This document shows positions 21,977 through 33,291 of a DNA stretch of 64,000 nucleotides, piece by piece. Position 1 is the stretch's first letter; each line of letters opens with the position of its first letter. The translations under genes and the position numbers were made by a program. The notes under the pieces were generated by a model. That model worked only from the letters and a program-made list of their open reading frames with translations. It had not been told where the DNA came from and made no database searches. This stretch comes from Earliella scabrosa. Taxonomy: Eukaryota; Basidiomycota; Agaricomycetes; Polyporales; Polyporaceae. The stretch is from the NCBI GenBank assembly GCA_022605405.1, contig JABYQQ010000010.1, positions 558,001 to 622,000 on the forward strand. Direction: 5' to 3'.

Positions 21977-22720
21977 ATGTCTCTCCGTCAGTACCAGACA
22001 GAGCTCATCGAGCACAGTCTCTCCGCAGGCGCTCTCCTCTTTGGCTCCTTCACGCTCAAATCAGGCCGGTCCGTCTCCCCGATCCTCTGATTGCGCAAAC
22101 TTCTCACAGCCCGCCCGCCCGCCCCCAGCCAGTCTCCGTACTTCTTCAACGCAGGCCTCCTCGCGTCCGGGCCCGTCCTCAACACCCTCTGCGGCGCATA
22201 CGCCGCCACGCTCGCCGCCGCACTCAAGGCCGAGCACGCGCTCCCGCCGTTCGACGTCCTCTTCGGCCCCGCGTACAAGGGCATCCCCTTCGCGGCGGGC
22301 ACCGCGCTCCTCCTCCACCGCGAGCACGGCATCGACGTCGGCTTCGCGTACGATCGCAAGGAGGCGAAGGACCACGGCGAGGGCGGCGTGCTCGTCGGCG
22401 CGCCCGTCAAGGGCAAGCGCGTCGTGATCCTCGATGACGTTGCGACGGCCGGGACTGCCATCCGGGGCGCAATCGATCTTGTGCGGCGGGAGGGCGGGGA
22501 GGTTGTCGGTGCGGTGCTCTTGCTGGATAGGCAGGAGGTCGGGAAGGAGGGGCGGAACGCGATCACGGAGGTCGAAGAGCTGCTTGGAGGAAAGGGGCGT
22601 GTGCCGACGATCCTCACCATGCGTGATCTCATGCTCTGGCTGCAAGAGCACGGAAAGACGGAGGAGCTGGAGAAGATGAAGGAGTATTGGGAGCAATACG
22701 GTGTAAAGGACGCTGCGTGA
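21977..22720 (+). CDS. URA5: Orotate phosphoribosyltransferase
   Basis: Pyrimidine-synthesis enzyme that joins orotate and PRPP to give OMP, in the cytosol. Two exons, 21977-22068 and 22129-22720, about 227 residues. The N-terminus MSLRQYQTELIEHSLSAGAL and the split SG-RQSPYFFNAG substrate region are typical of fungal URA5. Further on come FGPAYKGIPFA, FAYDRKEAKDHGEGG (flexible catalytic loop) and the PRPP-binding signature VVILDDVATAGTAI. The first intron begins GTCCGT, an unusual but permitted donor. The protein ends in a helical tail, WLQEHGKTEELEKMKEYWEQ, as usual for the fungal enzyme. Confidence 0.95.
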
Positions 22721-23177
22721 GTGGGACCTCGGGGATGTAAGCCTTGAAAATCTCCTACTGGAGAATCTTTGTATCGATATAAGGGTCGCTGGTTGCTGAG
22801 AATCGCGTGGTAAAGGCCCTCACCTCGGTGCCTACGTTGTGGATTGGCGTGTTGAACAAACACACGCATACAACCGAGTGCAGCTCGCTACTGACATGCC
22901 AACATCAGCTGAACGCTACAGCACTTCTTACGTTGGCCGTCGTTCCACAGCGTGCCCCATGGGGCTCAGCGTGTTGTCGCAGCTGGACCAAACCCGGGCA
23001 TGACCTACAGGTGCTGAGACAAGTTCGTGCAGAAGGAACACAAACTCCGATATATCGCACATGTCACGACACATCATCTGCAACAGATGTCAGGGCGAGT
23101 CCAGGGCAGACGACACAACGAGAAGCCTACTCACAGCAACCAAGCAGCAAACAACCCTCAGCTACACCCCAGGCACA
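22721..23177. other. Intergenic between convergent URA5 and Derlin genes
   Basis: Shared 3' flanks; no gene or RNA element seen. Confidence 0.5.
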
Positions 23178-24206
23178 TCAATCAGCCAGCCTCCGACCCG
23201 GGCCCCAGTTGCGTCCCGCCGTGTTCTCAGGCTCCTGAGCTCTCCTCGGTGGAACAACATGCACCCCACCCATGTTCACCGCCCCAGCAAACCCACCGCG
23301 CTCGCCCATGAGATTCCGCACCCACGACGGCGCGCTCCCCCACCCTCTGAGCGCACCCGTGTCGTGCACGCCCCACCACCAGAGGTGGCCGACGACAGCG
23401 CCGGAGATGCTGACGGCGGCCGCGGACGGGCCGCCCATGAGGAAGTCCATGGCGATGAAGAGGTAGGGGAGGTACTTGACGGGGAGCGTGATCAGTCCCC
23501 AGAAGGACGTCTGCGAGCCGGCGGGGGCGAGCGCGGACGAGACGTAGGTGAGCGCGATGAGGAGCGCGCGGGTGTGCACGAATGTGCGGAGGGGGATGTT
23601 GAGGGCCTTGGGTGTGGTAGAGTGGGTCGGTGAGCTGGAGTGACCGGGACGTTAGATGAGAGGTGGGAGGGACGTACGAGGATGCCCATGGCAGCCCAGA
23701 AGAGCTGCCATGCGTAGTCTGAAGAGCGGGCGGCATAGTGTCTTGACTCGAGCTCATCTGAGTTGCGGCTGAAGCCCGTGGGGATTGGTTGGAGTTGATG
23801 TGAGATGCGGGATGAATACGACGTACTAGAACATTGCGAGGTCGAATATAAAGTTGATTCCACTGCCTGTTTGTCACCGGGCATGAGCATCTCGGTGCTC
23901 TTATAGGGCAGCATGAAGGAACGGCGCACCTCCAATGAAGAAGCTTGTGAACACACGCCAAACCTAGCACACGACGGTGTAAGTTCCATAACAGAACCAG
24001 TACACCCGCACGGTATGTGCGGCACACCGGAAGCAGGTCAATTAAGCCGTGCTCACCTCATATCGGCGTGTCACCAGCTCCCTCACAAACAACAGCTTGT
24101 ACGGCGATACGACTTGCATCATCATCGGCACCGACACCCCAAGCAAGGAGCCGCACAGAAAGCGAGTGACAGGCGGAATTTTGCGGATTTCGTCCATGAA
24201 AGACAT
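23178..24206 (-). CDS. Derlin (Der1-like) ER-associated degradation membrane protein
   Basis: Rhomboid-like pseudoprotease of the ER membrane, part of the channel that moves misfolded proteins to the cytosol. First exon 24206-24057 gives MSFMDEIRKIPPVTRFLCG and VSPYKLLFVRELVTRRYE. After introns follow VWRVFTSFFIGG, INFIFDLAMF, YRNSDELESRHYAARSSDYA, WQLFWAAMGIL, ALNIPLRTF and the long last exon with YLPYLFIAMDFLMGG, SISGAVVGHLWWWGVHD and a C-terminal tail ending at 23178. The exon ending in IGG, followed by a short Gly exon, matches the WR and GxxxG motifs of derlins. The tail shows no evident p97-binding SHP box, so it is closer to Der1 than to Dfm1, though this is a weak argument. Confidence 0.92.
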
Positions 24207-24736
24207 CGTGTCAGGTTAGCCACAGAGAGCAATACAAGTACAGCAGGCAAGATGGGCGCGGCGAGTAGAGGGTCCAAGAAGCAGAGCAGTTGTGAGCGAG
24301 CGGACAGCGCTGGCGGACCGCGGTGACCTCACTGCTCGCAATGGACACGTAGGTTACCGCGGTCACGTGGTCGAACAAGCGTGTCGCGGCGTCGCGGCAT
24401 TTCTCGAAGAGTCGAACGCTGCCGCTCGCCGCCATGCGCAGCGTCCTCGCCGAACTCCCATCTCGGTACATGTGAGTAAATCATGCCTTCGAGATCAAGA
24501 CTACTTGTAAGTCATAGGCTTCTACCCTGCTTCTACCGCTGACTGGGGTTTGCGTTAATAAGCCGCTACACACCGCCCAAAGTGCGCCCAACTCATTCAA
24601 CAGCTTCCTGGGCGCAAGGCTAGTCTACTATGCATGCACACAGACGGCTTACCGACGCCGTTTACCTATGCGCATATATGAGTGAGAGGACAGCAAGCAC
24701 GCTCCGTCTTCCGACGGTCGACCGCGGCTGTCCATC
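24207..24736. other. Divergent promoter region, Derlin / P450
   Basis: No gene seen. It holds the Derlin promoter on the left and, near its right end, the TATA-like box of the P450 gene. Confidence 0.5.
24673..24680 (+). promoter_or_regulatory. TATA-like box of the P450 gene
   Basis: CATATATG lies 57-64 bases upstream of the ATG at 24737, fitting a TATA element with a short leader. Confidence 0.45.
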
Positions 24737-26669
24737 ATGTCCCTCGAGCTTCTGAGCCCCCGGAACATCGCCTTAGCCCTGCTCGGCGCGTGCGCTGTCA
24801 TCCTCTTCAAGCGCCTCGTCTTTCATCCGTTGGCTCATTTCCCTGGTCCTAAACTCGCTGCAGCGACATGGTGGTACATGACCTACTACGAGGTCTTCAA
24901 AAACGGTGCGTTTGTCGACCATTTGGCTGAGCTCCACAAGAGATATGGTGTGTTTGAAGCTGTTCCTGAGACTCGACGCGGCGCGCTCATTATGGCAATA
25001 GGTCCTGTAGTCAGAATCAGTCCTGACCAGGTCAGTGTATGGTTGACTACAGATCCTCCCCCACCGCTCTAACAAGGACTCAGTTGCACTTCAACGCTCT
25101 TGGTGCTTACGACGACATCTACCTCCATGGCCACCGCTTCACCAAAGACCCCAGAATGTACCAAGGGAAGTTCAACCAAGACGAAGCTTCGCTGTGTATT
25201 ATCGACCTCCGGGAGATCAAGACTCGGAGGGACATCCTAGGACCGCTGTTCTCGCGCCGTGCCATCCTCAAGCTAGAGCATGTGGTGCGATCTAAGGTAA
25301 CCGATGAGCCCATCGGTCTCACTTTTCAGGTTCTCACAACTTCTGTACAGGTCACTCGCCTCATAAAGCAGCTAGGACACTACGCAGAGTCCGGCAAGCC
25401 GGCCAACATCCACCGCGCGTGCAGGTCAGCCGCCATGGAGCTGATCTATGCCTACTGTTTCGCCACCCACGAGGACTTCGTCACCGCGCCCAACTTTGCA
25501 CACAAGTTCGTCGTCGAATCCGAGATGGCGGCCCCGCTCTTTCACTACTACGTTCACTTTCCGTGGATGACACCCCTCATCATACTCAAGACACTTGTCA
25601 TCTCATGGTTCCGCCCCGAGAACGGCGTGCTGTGGGGCTCGTACACCCGCTTGAAGGCCAAGATACACCAGCTGAGGGAGCGTCCCGAGCTGGTCGAGCA
25701 CGAGGAGCACGAAACCGCGCTTCATCATATGTTGATGCTCCATCCGGATAAGGGGCAAACGGAGATTCCTTCAGAGAAGGTCCTGTGGGAGGAGGCAGTC
25801 ACCTTGCTCGCCGCAGGTAGCGAGACTGTCGCCAATGTTCTCAACGTGGGCGTGTTTCATGTCCTCAACAACCCGATCATCCACCAGAAGCTCTTCGAGG
25901 AACTGAGGAACGCGTGGCCCGAGATTGATATGACGATGCACTACGAGACGCTGGAGAAGCTGCCCTACTTGGTCTGTGTCCTGTGTGCCTCGTGTGCATT
26001 GGTACATCCTCATTGAGGAATCCCTTACAGACCGCCGTGATCAAGGAGTCTCTCCGCGTGGGGCAAGGCGTCGTACATCCGCTCCCCCGTGTTGTTGGTC
26101 CCACAGACACGACCATCGCCGGGGTAACCGTTCCTGCTGGGGTACGTTTCCTTGTATCACAAATACTCACGTCGGGGCCCTTACGTTTTTCGTCACAGGC
26201 GGTCGTGTCTATGAGCTCGACCTTCGTCCACCTGAATCCGGACATCTTCCCTCAGCCGCACGAATTCCGCCCCGAGCGCTGGTTGGGCGAGGGGAAAGGA
26301 AATCTGGACACCTACATCGCGTCCTTCTCAAAAGGACCGCGCACATGTCTGGGTATCAAGTACGTACTATCATACTTCATGCAGGGCCTCTCGACGCAAT
26401 GTCTCAACACTGATTCGTGTTATCTCAACAGTCTCGCGTGGTGCGAGCTGTATCTCTTCTTTGGGTATCTCTTCCGCAAGTTCGAGATGGAGTTGCACAA
26501 CACAACGTACGCATCTTCTGTCCTCATGGGGTTTGTCTGTGGAGTTTCCTCCGACCATTGACGCCTTTTTACTGTTTTCAGAATTGAGGATATGGCGTTT
26601 CGGTGCCATCTGGTGCCGGTGTATACCGGTCGGATGCTGCACTGCAAGATCAATGTTCGCACTGGATGA
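24737..26669 (+). CDS. Cytochrome P450 monooxygenase
   Basis: Haem-thiolate monooxygenase anchored in the ER by an N-terminal helix (NIALALLGACAVILF). After HFPGPKLAAATWWYMTYYEV the exons give PVVRISPDQ, the I-helix LLAAGSETVAN (AGxxT variant), the ExxR motif KESLR, FRPERW and the haem loop FSKGPRTCLGIN with the Cys ligand. The last exons encode the C-terminal strands (MAFRCHLVPVYTGRM) and the stop at 26669. All essential residues are present, so it should be active. The general look is that of the large fungal group annotated as trichodiene oxygenase or benzoate hydroxylase-like P450s; the substrate is unknown. No terpene synthase or other cluster gene lies next to it, so it is probably a stand-alone P450. 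Confidence 0.92.
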
Positions 26670-27205
26670 CTTGTACGTGAGGTGCGCTACTATATTTGTA
26701 ACAGTGTACCTGCCAGTCCCGGGACCGTCTTACCGTATCATACGCCTGTAACATGTGTGACGACTCGGAAAGTTGTATTTGCTCTTGTCGCAGATCCCTC
26801 TCTCAGACACTCGCAATTCCAGACCTTTGCGTCTCGACTAGAGATGACTCGATGAAGCTCCTTCAGTGCTTTGCACAAGTAATCAACATAAGCGCCAGCC
26901 GGACCGGACCTCCGAGCTCCACTGCGCTGGCGCGCGCGTCGACGCAGTGGTTCATCTTCCAGTCAGCTACCATCCAGAGGACCTCTATGGACGTTACCCA
27001 CTTGTCTTCGTCGTTCAACACGCCTGTGAACACTCAACATTGCACAAGTGGTGAATGGCAAATCTCGTAATCATACCTCATACTAACTTCGGAAACTAGC
27101 TTCATGATCAGTAGTAGACCTGCCAGTGCAACGATACCTGTATAAGCTAGTGTGTCGCCCTGGCGTCCGGGCGCATCCCAATTGCTTCAATCCGTCAACA
27201 TAATA
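26670..27205. other. Intergenic between P450 and K+ channel
   Basis: No gene seen; 3' flank of P450 and promoter/leader of the channel gene. Confidence 0.5.
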
Positions 27206-30200
27206 ATGATGGGGCTCTGCGCACTGGTCCTCTCTGGCCTGCTACTACGGGGAAATGTAGTACGCAAGCAGCCGAAACCCGCCGATGATGCAGAGAAAGC
27301 TGTTCACAATGGATCTGAGCACTCGCCGGCGAACCGGAACAACCCAGCCTCGTTCGGCCTTGGTCACGACGATTCTGATGACGATGACGAACAAGCTCTG
27401 CAGGACATGCCTAGTGCGGATCCTCCCCACCCGCGCATCAGCCGCAGCCCGTCCGACGTAACCCATGTTGCATCATGCGAACCTTCATTGTATCCACTGA
27501 CGAACATGTCACAGCCCACGTTATTTGCAAGAATCAAGGCTTACGTCTGGCCGTCCGACGACCAGCTCGTTGACATCGACGCCTTTGTTCCGGACTACCG
27601 TTGGACCCCAATCATCTCTGGCATCCTCATACCCTTTTCCATCCTCCTAGAAATTCCGGGTCTTACACAGCGCTGGTATATCAGGACAGAGGATCACAAG
27701 ACGGTCGAGACAAGGCCAAACCCAGTTCTACTGGATGTCGGCCTCGCATTCTCCATAGGATGCGCTCTCATCGCCAACGTCGGCCTTGTGCTTCGGTTCC
27801 TGGAGAAACGTGTTCAGACGGTCACATTGCTCTGCATCGTTTTTCTGACAATTCACGGTAAGCCATGAACAGCCACACACTGAAGCTTGCGCATTGAGGG
27901 TCCCCTAGACATCATCAACATCATCGCTGTCACCGTCTTTGGTATCGAACATCGGTTCGACGACGGCTTTACCTACGGCGAGGCCTTTTGGATGACGCTA
28001 TGCTCCACAATCGCATCTACGGTTACGAACGTGAGCCTCATAGTCGATTTCGTCCGGACACCCGACTTTGCCAAACGAGGTAAGTGCAACGTTTGCTACA
28101 GTGTTCACGTTGTCTCACCTTCATTTCAGGGAGTGGGCTCACGCGCAAGCAGCGCGCGCTCATGATCATTGTCATCGTGCTGCTTATCTATATCGCGCTA
28201 GGCGCGTTCATCAACTCTGTCCTCCTCCACCTCTCCTTCATCGACGGCCTCTACTTTACCGTTGTCTCCATAGAAACCATTGCGTTCGGCGACATCGTCC
28301 CTACGTCAACCGGCGCACGCGTGTGGACGTGCGTCTACATCGTCTTTGGTATCATCAATATCGGGGTCGCAATTGCCATGTGCCGCGAGACAATTCTAGA
28401 AGGCCTCGAGATTGGCTACCGACGTCGGATGCGCGACTTGCGCCAGCGCCGCCGCGACGCGCAGCGATTCCGTGAATGGGAGACCCGCTGGCAGCGCGCA
28501 GTCGAATTTCGTCTGCGGGAGGCGGGTCAACCGGTTTGGGTACCTGATACACGACCGACGCGCTTGAGAACGGCCAATGAGGTCCCGAACGGGGGAATGC
28601 TACGGAGGCTTCCCTTCTTCAAGCGCGTCGGCGCGACGATCACGCATACGGCGGCGATGACCTCGGTGGAGTCAGTCTTTGGAGGCCGGCGGAATCACCA
28701 CCTGAACGTGGATGCACTCACCGCTGCACAGCTCGAGGAAGCCGCTCTTGAGGCCGGCGTGCCTCTCGATATGTTTCTTGAAACGAGCGCACACCGTCAC
28801 CAGAACGCTGCGTATACCACAGACCAAGAGGACGATCATCAAGCTGAGGATCTTCCCGTCCACTCACAGACAAACAGAGACATTGTTCCAGCACTCGCAC
28901 AGACGCACGCTACGTATGCATTCCACGATAATATCTCCAGCGGCTGGCCGTCGCATCCAGAGACCCCAACGCACGCCCAGCTGGGACGCATGTCGGCGAT
29001 GTTGACCAAGTTTGCTGTGGCCGTCTCAGGGTCTCATGCACACGCTCCCCGAGCCGAGCGTGTCGACCAACGCCACACGAACCCCGGGACAACCGCAGGC
29101 ACCGCTCCCCCGGACGAACATGTCCACGATGATGTTGGCAGCGACAGCGGGCGTCCGAGGCATGGGCATCATAGGCCCTCCCTGCCAGACATACGGTCCA
29201 AGCATCCTGGGGCGAAGTGGCTCAAGGACTTCTCGCGCGGAGCAAACCAGCGGTCCAGTTTGACGTACGAGAAGTTCATGGCGGAGTTGGAGACGGAAGA
29301 GAAGAAAGCCTACTATGTCAAGGTGAGCCAGTCAATCTTGTCTGCTGACCTTTGACTGTGCTCGAGCTCACCGATCTTTCTCAAGCTCACGATCGCATGG
29401 ACGCTGTTCTTCCTCTTCTGGACGGTAAGCATGTCATACTCTCGCTAGTTGACAACCTTGACGCCCTCGTAGATTGGCTCAGGAATTTTCGCTGCGACGG
29501 AAGGATGGTCCTACGGGATCGCGATGTATTTCTGTGGGGTTTTCCTTGTTACTTATCATGCGGTGCATTGATGAACCGTGTCACATATGCACAGGCTTTG
29601 TGGCCTTCAGTACGACAGGCTACGGAGACTTTGCCCCTCAAACGCCAGCCGGTCGGTCGGTATTTGTCGTGTGGGCCCTCTTTGGTGTTGGAACCATGAC
29701 AATCCTAGTTTCCGGTGCGTCATCCCCACCCAGTCATGGCGCTACCTCTAGCAGTACCACTCACCTTTCTGCGTGAACTCAAGTCGTACAAGAGGCAGGA
29801 TCTTCGCGGTACAAGAACGCGCTCCATTCGCACGTTTTCGACAAAGCTGTGAAGAAGTACCGCAAGAAGGAGCTGCAAGACGGCAAGCAGCGTCCACGCC
29901 CGATTTTCCAGGAGCCTGGCATATCTGACCATGCAGAACGGTCAATGCCACATGGGGACCAGCCTGAGGACCAGCACGCTGGGCCGTCTGCCGCGCACAC
30001 GGACAACATGAAGCCCACTAACGCGCGCCTCAACGAGGCCCATGAGGTCTCGCGGAAGGCACTCGAGGCACTCCCCGGCGAGATTGTACGCATGTCGAGG
30101 ATCTTCCGCAATCACATGCAGTTCTTCGCTGTCGGGCGCGCGGACGGTATCAATCCGATCTATGAACCGGATGATGAGGAAGGTGAGAGGGGCGAGAAGC

Positions 30201-30651
30201 TCAAGGTTCCGCCCGAGATGCGCAAGCTGCTAGACGAGCTCGCGGAAATGGAGGGAATCAACGAGCGAGTGAAGGCGGAGATACTGCAGGATCAAGATGC
30301 ACGGAAGGTGAGAGCGCAATCGTCTTCGGTCGCGGCCACCGCTGAATCGTCAGTTTTCCAGACCCTGTTCGTTTTGAGTCTGGAGCGTGAGTGCAAGGCG
30401 ATGTTTCGATCTGTGCCATTATTAAGGGTCGTGTGCATACATAGGATCTTTGAAGCGACTCGTGACGTCTGCAGAGAAAGCGCTTTCTGCACTCGCGGAT
30501 AGGGATGCGCTTGCAACCATTGATGCAGCAGGGCCTCCCCAACGAAGTTCCGCTAGCACCTCAAGCAGGCGTCCGTAAGTATCTCTGATGGCAACTCACC
30601 TTGTAAATGGACTCATTGACTATACCCAGTCCGAGCCAACACGATCGTTAG
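27206..30651 (+). CDS. TOK1: TOK-type two-pore outward-rectifier K+ channel
   Basis: Fungal potassium channel with eight transmembrane helices and two pore loops. Exons about 27206-27857, 27909-28079, 28130-29322, 29386-29424, 29473-29533, 29595-29714, 29784-30307, a short one near 30361-30388, and the last two to 30651. Helices: ISGILIPFSILLEIPGL, VGLAFSIGCALIANVGLVL, LLCIVFLTIHDIINIIAVTV, FWMTLCSTIASTVTNVSLIV, ALMIIVIVLLIYIALGAFI, pore 1 (VVSIETIAFGDIVP), then IVFGIINIGVAIAMC. A linker of about 320 mostly polar residues precedes LTIAWTLFFLFW, pore 2 (FVAFSTTGYGDFAP) and the last helix. The cytosolic tail contains charged helices. Pore 1 has TIAFG instead of the usual TxGYG/TxGFG. The start is uncertain: ATGs at 27206/27209 precede an odd hydrophobic run; MSQPTLFARIK at about 27507 would be a cleaner cytosolic start. 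Confidence 0.88.
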
Positions 30652-30997
30652 TGGTCCAAAGCTAAACGCGGATTCTGGTTCATGTTATGTTGGTTTCTCA
30701 TTGTTGTCCGGATGCTGTCCCGCTATTTGTCTCCGTCTCGCATACAGTTATCTGTTGTGTTACTCGCACCTGTGGACTTACCTTTCCGCCCATTCTCGGC
30801 ACGAACACTCTGCGACCAATCGCAATGTATTGTAAAGCATACTAGCATAGAAGTGTCCGATATCCGATTAGTGTATATACACGAGTGAATGTCCTGTGAT
30901 GATAGTATCTATACCACAAACCATAATTCTGCATATCTTTCCATACGTTGCATAGTAGTCTTGGATCTCAGAGGTTAGTGTCGTACCCGCCGACGTC
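30652..30997. other. Intergenic between convergent channel and F-box genes
   Basis: AT-richer 3' flanks; nothing else seen. Confidence 0.5.
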
Positions 30998-32826
30998 TCA
31001 CTTCTCCCCCACTAGCGGCAGCACCATGTAGTCGCACACGTTTGTCATCTTAACCTGCAAAATCCATCATCAGTCTCAAACGGCATGACCCGTGAGAGGT
31101 TGACATACCTTCAGAACCATCCCGTTCTCAAACAAGGACGCGCCCACAAATTCTGCCTGGGCCGGGAGGTCCAATCGTTTCCAGCGAACCCGGCAGGGCA
31201 CTTCCGACCTCACCAAGTGACAGCCCTCCTCAAACCACCTGCCAAGATCCTCCGTTCCCGGCTCCAGCACGGTACTCCCCCACCCGGACGACGTGCTCCC
31301 TTTTCCTCTTCCGTCCACGCCAAAGTCGAGCACGGCGGTCATAGGTGCGCCGTCCGAGGGGTCGTGGTACGCGACGAGCGCACGACGGCCGAAGGTGGTC
31401 GGGGCCTCCCCCGGACCGCACGTCTCGGGCACTTCGATGAATCGCGCGTGCGCGGGTCCCCACTCGTCCCAGGTGAACGCGAACCGGTCCTCGTAGCCCT
31501 CCGTGTCGTGGATGAGCTTGAGGAGGGCGGAGACGCTAATGACGAGGAGCACGGACCACTTTTGCTGCGCGGTGCCGGGGGCGGCTCCCCCCTTCCATGC
31601 CCCTGCCATGGGCCCGGGCCCGCCGTTGCGGACCATGTTGATGACGACGATCTCGGACTCGGGGTCGCACATGAACCCCCGCCCAGGCTCGGCCTGGCTA
31701 TACGGCTGAGAGACGGTCGTCCAGACCTGGAGCGCGTCCTGGTGGAAGCGGGGGAATTCGAGCGTCTCGGTCAGCGTGGCTTCGTCCTTGGGAAAGGCAT
31801 GCAACTGGAGGCACTCGTCGTGCGCGACGAGGACCGTGCGCTGGCCAAGCAAGGAGACGACGTCACCCCATGCGTGGAAACCGGACTCGACCTGGTAGTT
31901 GGACGTCAGAGTGGAGTGGTGAGCACTATGCTGTTTAGAGGTTAGGTAGAGAGGTGACTTACGAAGAGGAGTTCTCCGGTTGTCCAATCCCAAATGTGGA
32001 GCGTGCGCTCGTCGTCGGTCGCGTGAGAGCGGGCGAGGATCACGCAAAGGTCTTCGTAAACCCTGAAGCTGCTGTATTCCATGATAGGCTCCTCGCTCCT
32101 TGAAAGGAGCGAGGATTGAGCCCGCGGATGCGTCAAACCAGTAGACAGGGATCGCACGTGAATATTCCTGGCAAGTCAAGGTGAGCGGAAGCAAACAAGC
32201 CAGAACAAGTCAGCTTACGGGTGCCCATCTTCGCGTTCACTCATTAGTATCAGAAGATCTTGTGACGGGTCGATGCGGTGAGCAATGTATGTCTGGGGCA
32301 GCTTGGACGGAGCGAGCTGTCCCACGACAGACCACCCATTGCGCGAGTGGCACGTGTTGAGGGACAGCGCGGGTGCGCGAACGATCAGCAGACTGAGGTC
32401 GGGGTTCGTGATGGATAGCCAGCCGCTTGGGAGGAAGAGGGGAGCGGGCATGGTGGAGGAGTGGCTGGAGATCGGGTAGACCTCATATTGTCCGTTTTTC
32501 AAGGGGATCGCCAGCTTCTCCCAGGCTTCATGATAGCGACGGAGCCCGTCGAGGCGCTTGTTGAATGGCATGGGGGAGTTCCGACAGTTGATCATGCCAC
32601 TCTTCGCCAGCGTGGTGGCATATTTTGTACCTAGTGAGTGGATGATTATCGCAAACCGACGGCAGACCTGCATGATGTCAATGAGGACGGTTTGAGTCAG
32701 AGCATTGAGAGTGGTTGGACTCACCTGCTTGCACTCCTGCAAGCTCTCGGTGGGAAGCTCGTCGAAGACGAGCTCCAAAAGCTCGGTCGGAAAACAGTCT
32801 AGGAGACGACTGGTTTGGCCCATCAT
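30998..32826 (-). CDS. F-box protein with WD-like C-terminal region
   Basis: Putative substrate receptor of an SCF ubiquitin ligase. The N-terminus MGQTSRLLDCFPTELLELVF with DELPTESLQECKQ, joined by splicing to VCRRFAIIIHSLG, is a short F-box. The rest (GWLSITNPDLSLLIVRAP, YIAHRIDPSQDLLILMSE, FRVYEDLCVILARS, TLHIWDWTTGELLF, RTVLVAHDECLQLHAF, SEIVVINMVRNG, ALVAYHDPSDGAPMTAVLDF) reads like degenerate beta-propeller blades, as in many Agaricomycete F-box proteins. The last exon encodes VKMTNVCDYMVLPLVGEK, stop at 30998. I prefer the start at 32826/32823 because a TATA-like box lies 60 bases upstream; an in-frame ATG at 32916 would place that box inside the coding region. Its target is unknown. 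Confidence 0.82.
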
Positions 32827-32885
32827 CTGTGGACGAAGATGAGAGGAGAGGTGCTGGAAAGAGTGACGGCGGCCAGCGCCGGGGG

Positions 32886-32892
32886 TATATAT
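32886..32892 (-). promoter_or_regulatory. TATA-like box of the F-box gene
   Basis: Minus-strand ATATATA, 60-66 bases upstream of ATG 32826. It lies inside the extended open frame from 32916, which argues for the shorter start. Confidence 0.45.
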
Positions 32893-33246
32893 CTCTTCGG
32901 GGTCGCAGAAGCCCATGGTGCGATGGTGGTCAATGTGAAGGAGTGAGAAACCTGCGAACCTACCACCCGCCGCATTGCAGCTTTATATACAAAACAGCCC
33001 ATGGTTGCAACGGCCGGCCACCCTGCCTACGACCACAATAAGTCAATTTGGTCCCAATGTTACTCGAAGAAAATGCATAAAAGAAAATGGGTTGCACCGT
33101 CGGTTAATGCAGCGCATTTGTAGGTCCTGGCAGTTGTCAACGGCTTAAACGCCTTCGCGATTGTCCGTCCACAATTGTGGCGGTGTCCTAACCCACCCCG
33201 GCCACTCGGTCCGACTGTCTCTCCTTCGCCCGGGCCGGTGACGGCA
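32893..33246. other. Divergent promoter region, F-box / glyoxylate reductase
   Basis: No gene seen. It ends in a TATA-like element for the plus-strand gene. Confidence 0.5.
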
Positions 33247-33252
33247 TATATA
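33247..33252 (+). promoter_or_regulatory. TATA-like box of the glyoxylate reductase gene
   Basis: TATATA lies 40-45 bases upstream of the ATG at 33292, within GGCATATATAGTAC. Confidence 0.5.
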
Positions 33253-33291
33253 GTACTCGACCATGATCAGCAGTCGTCGAACACGGCTCGA

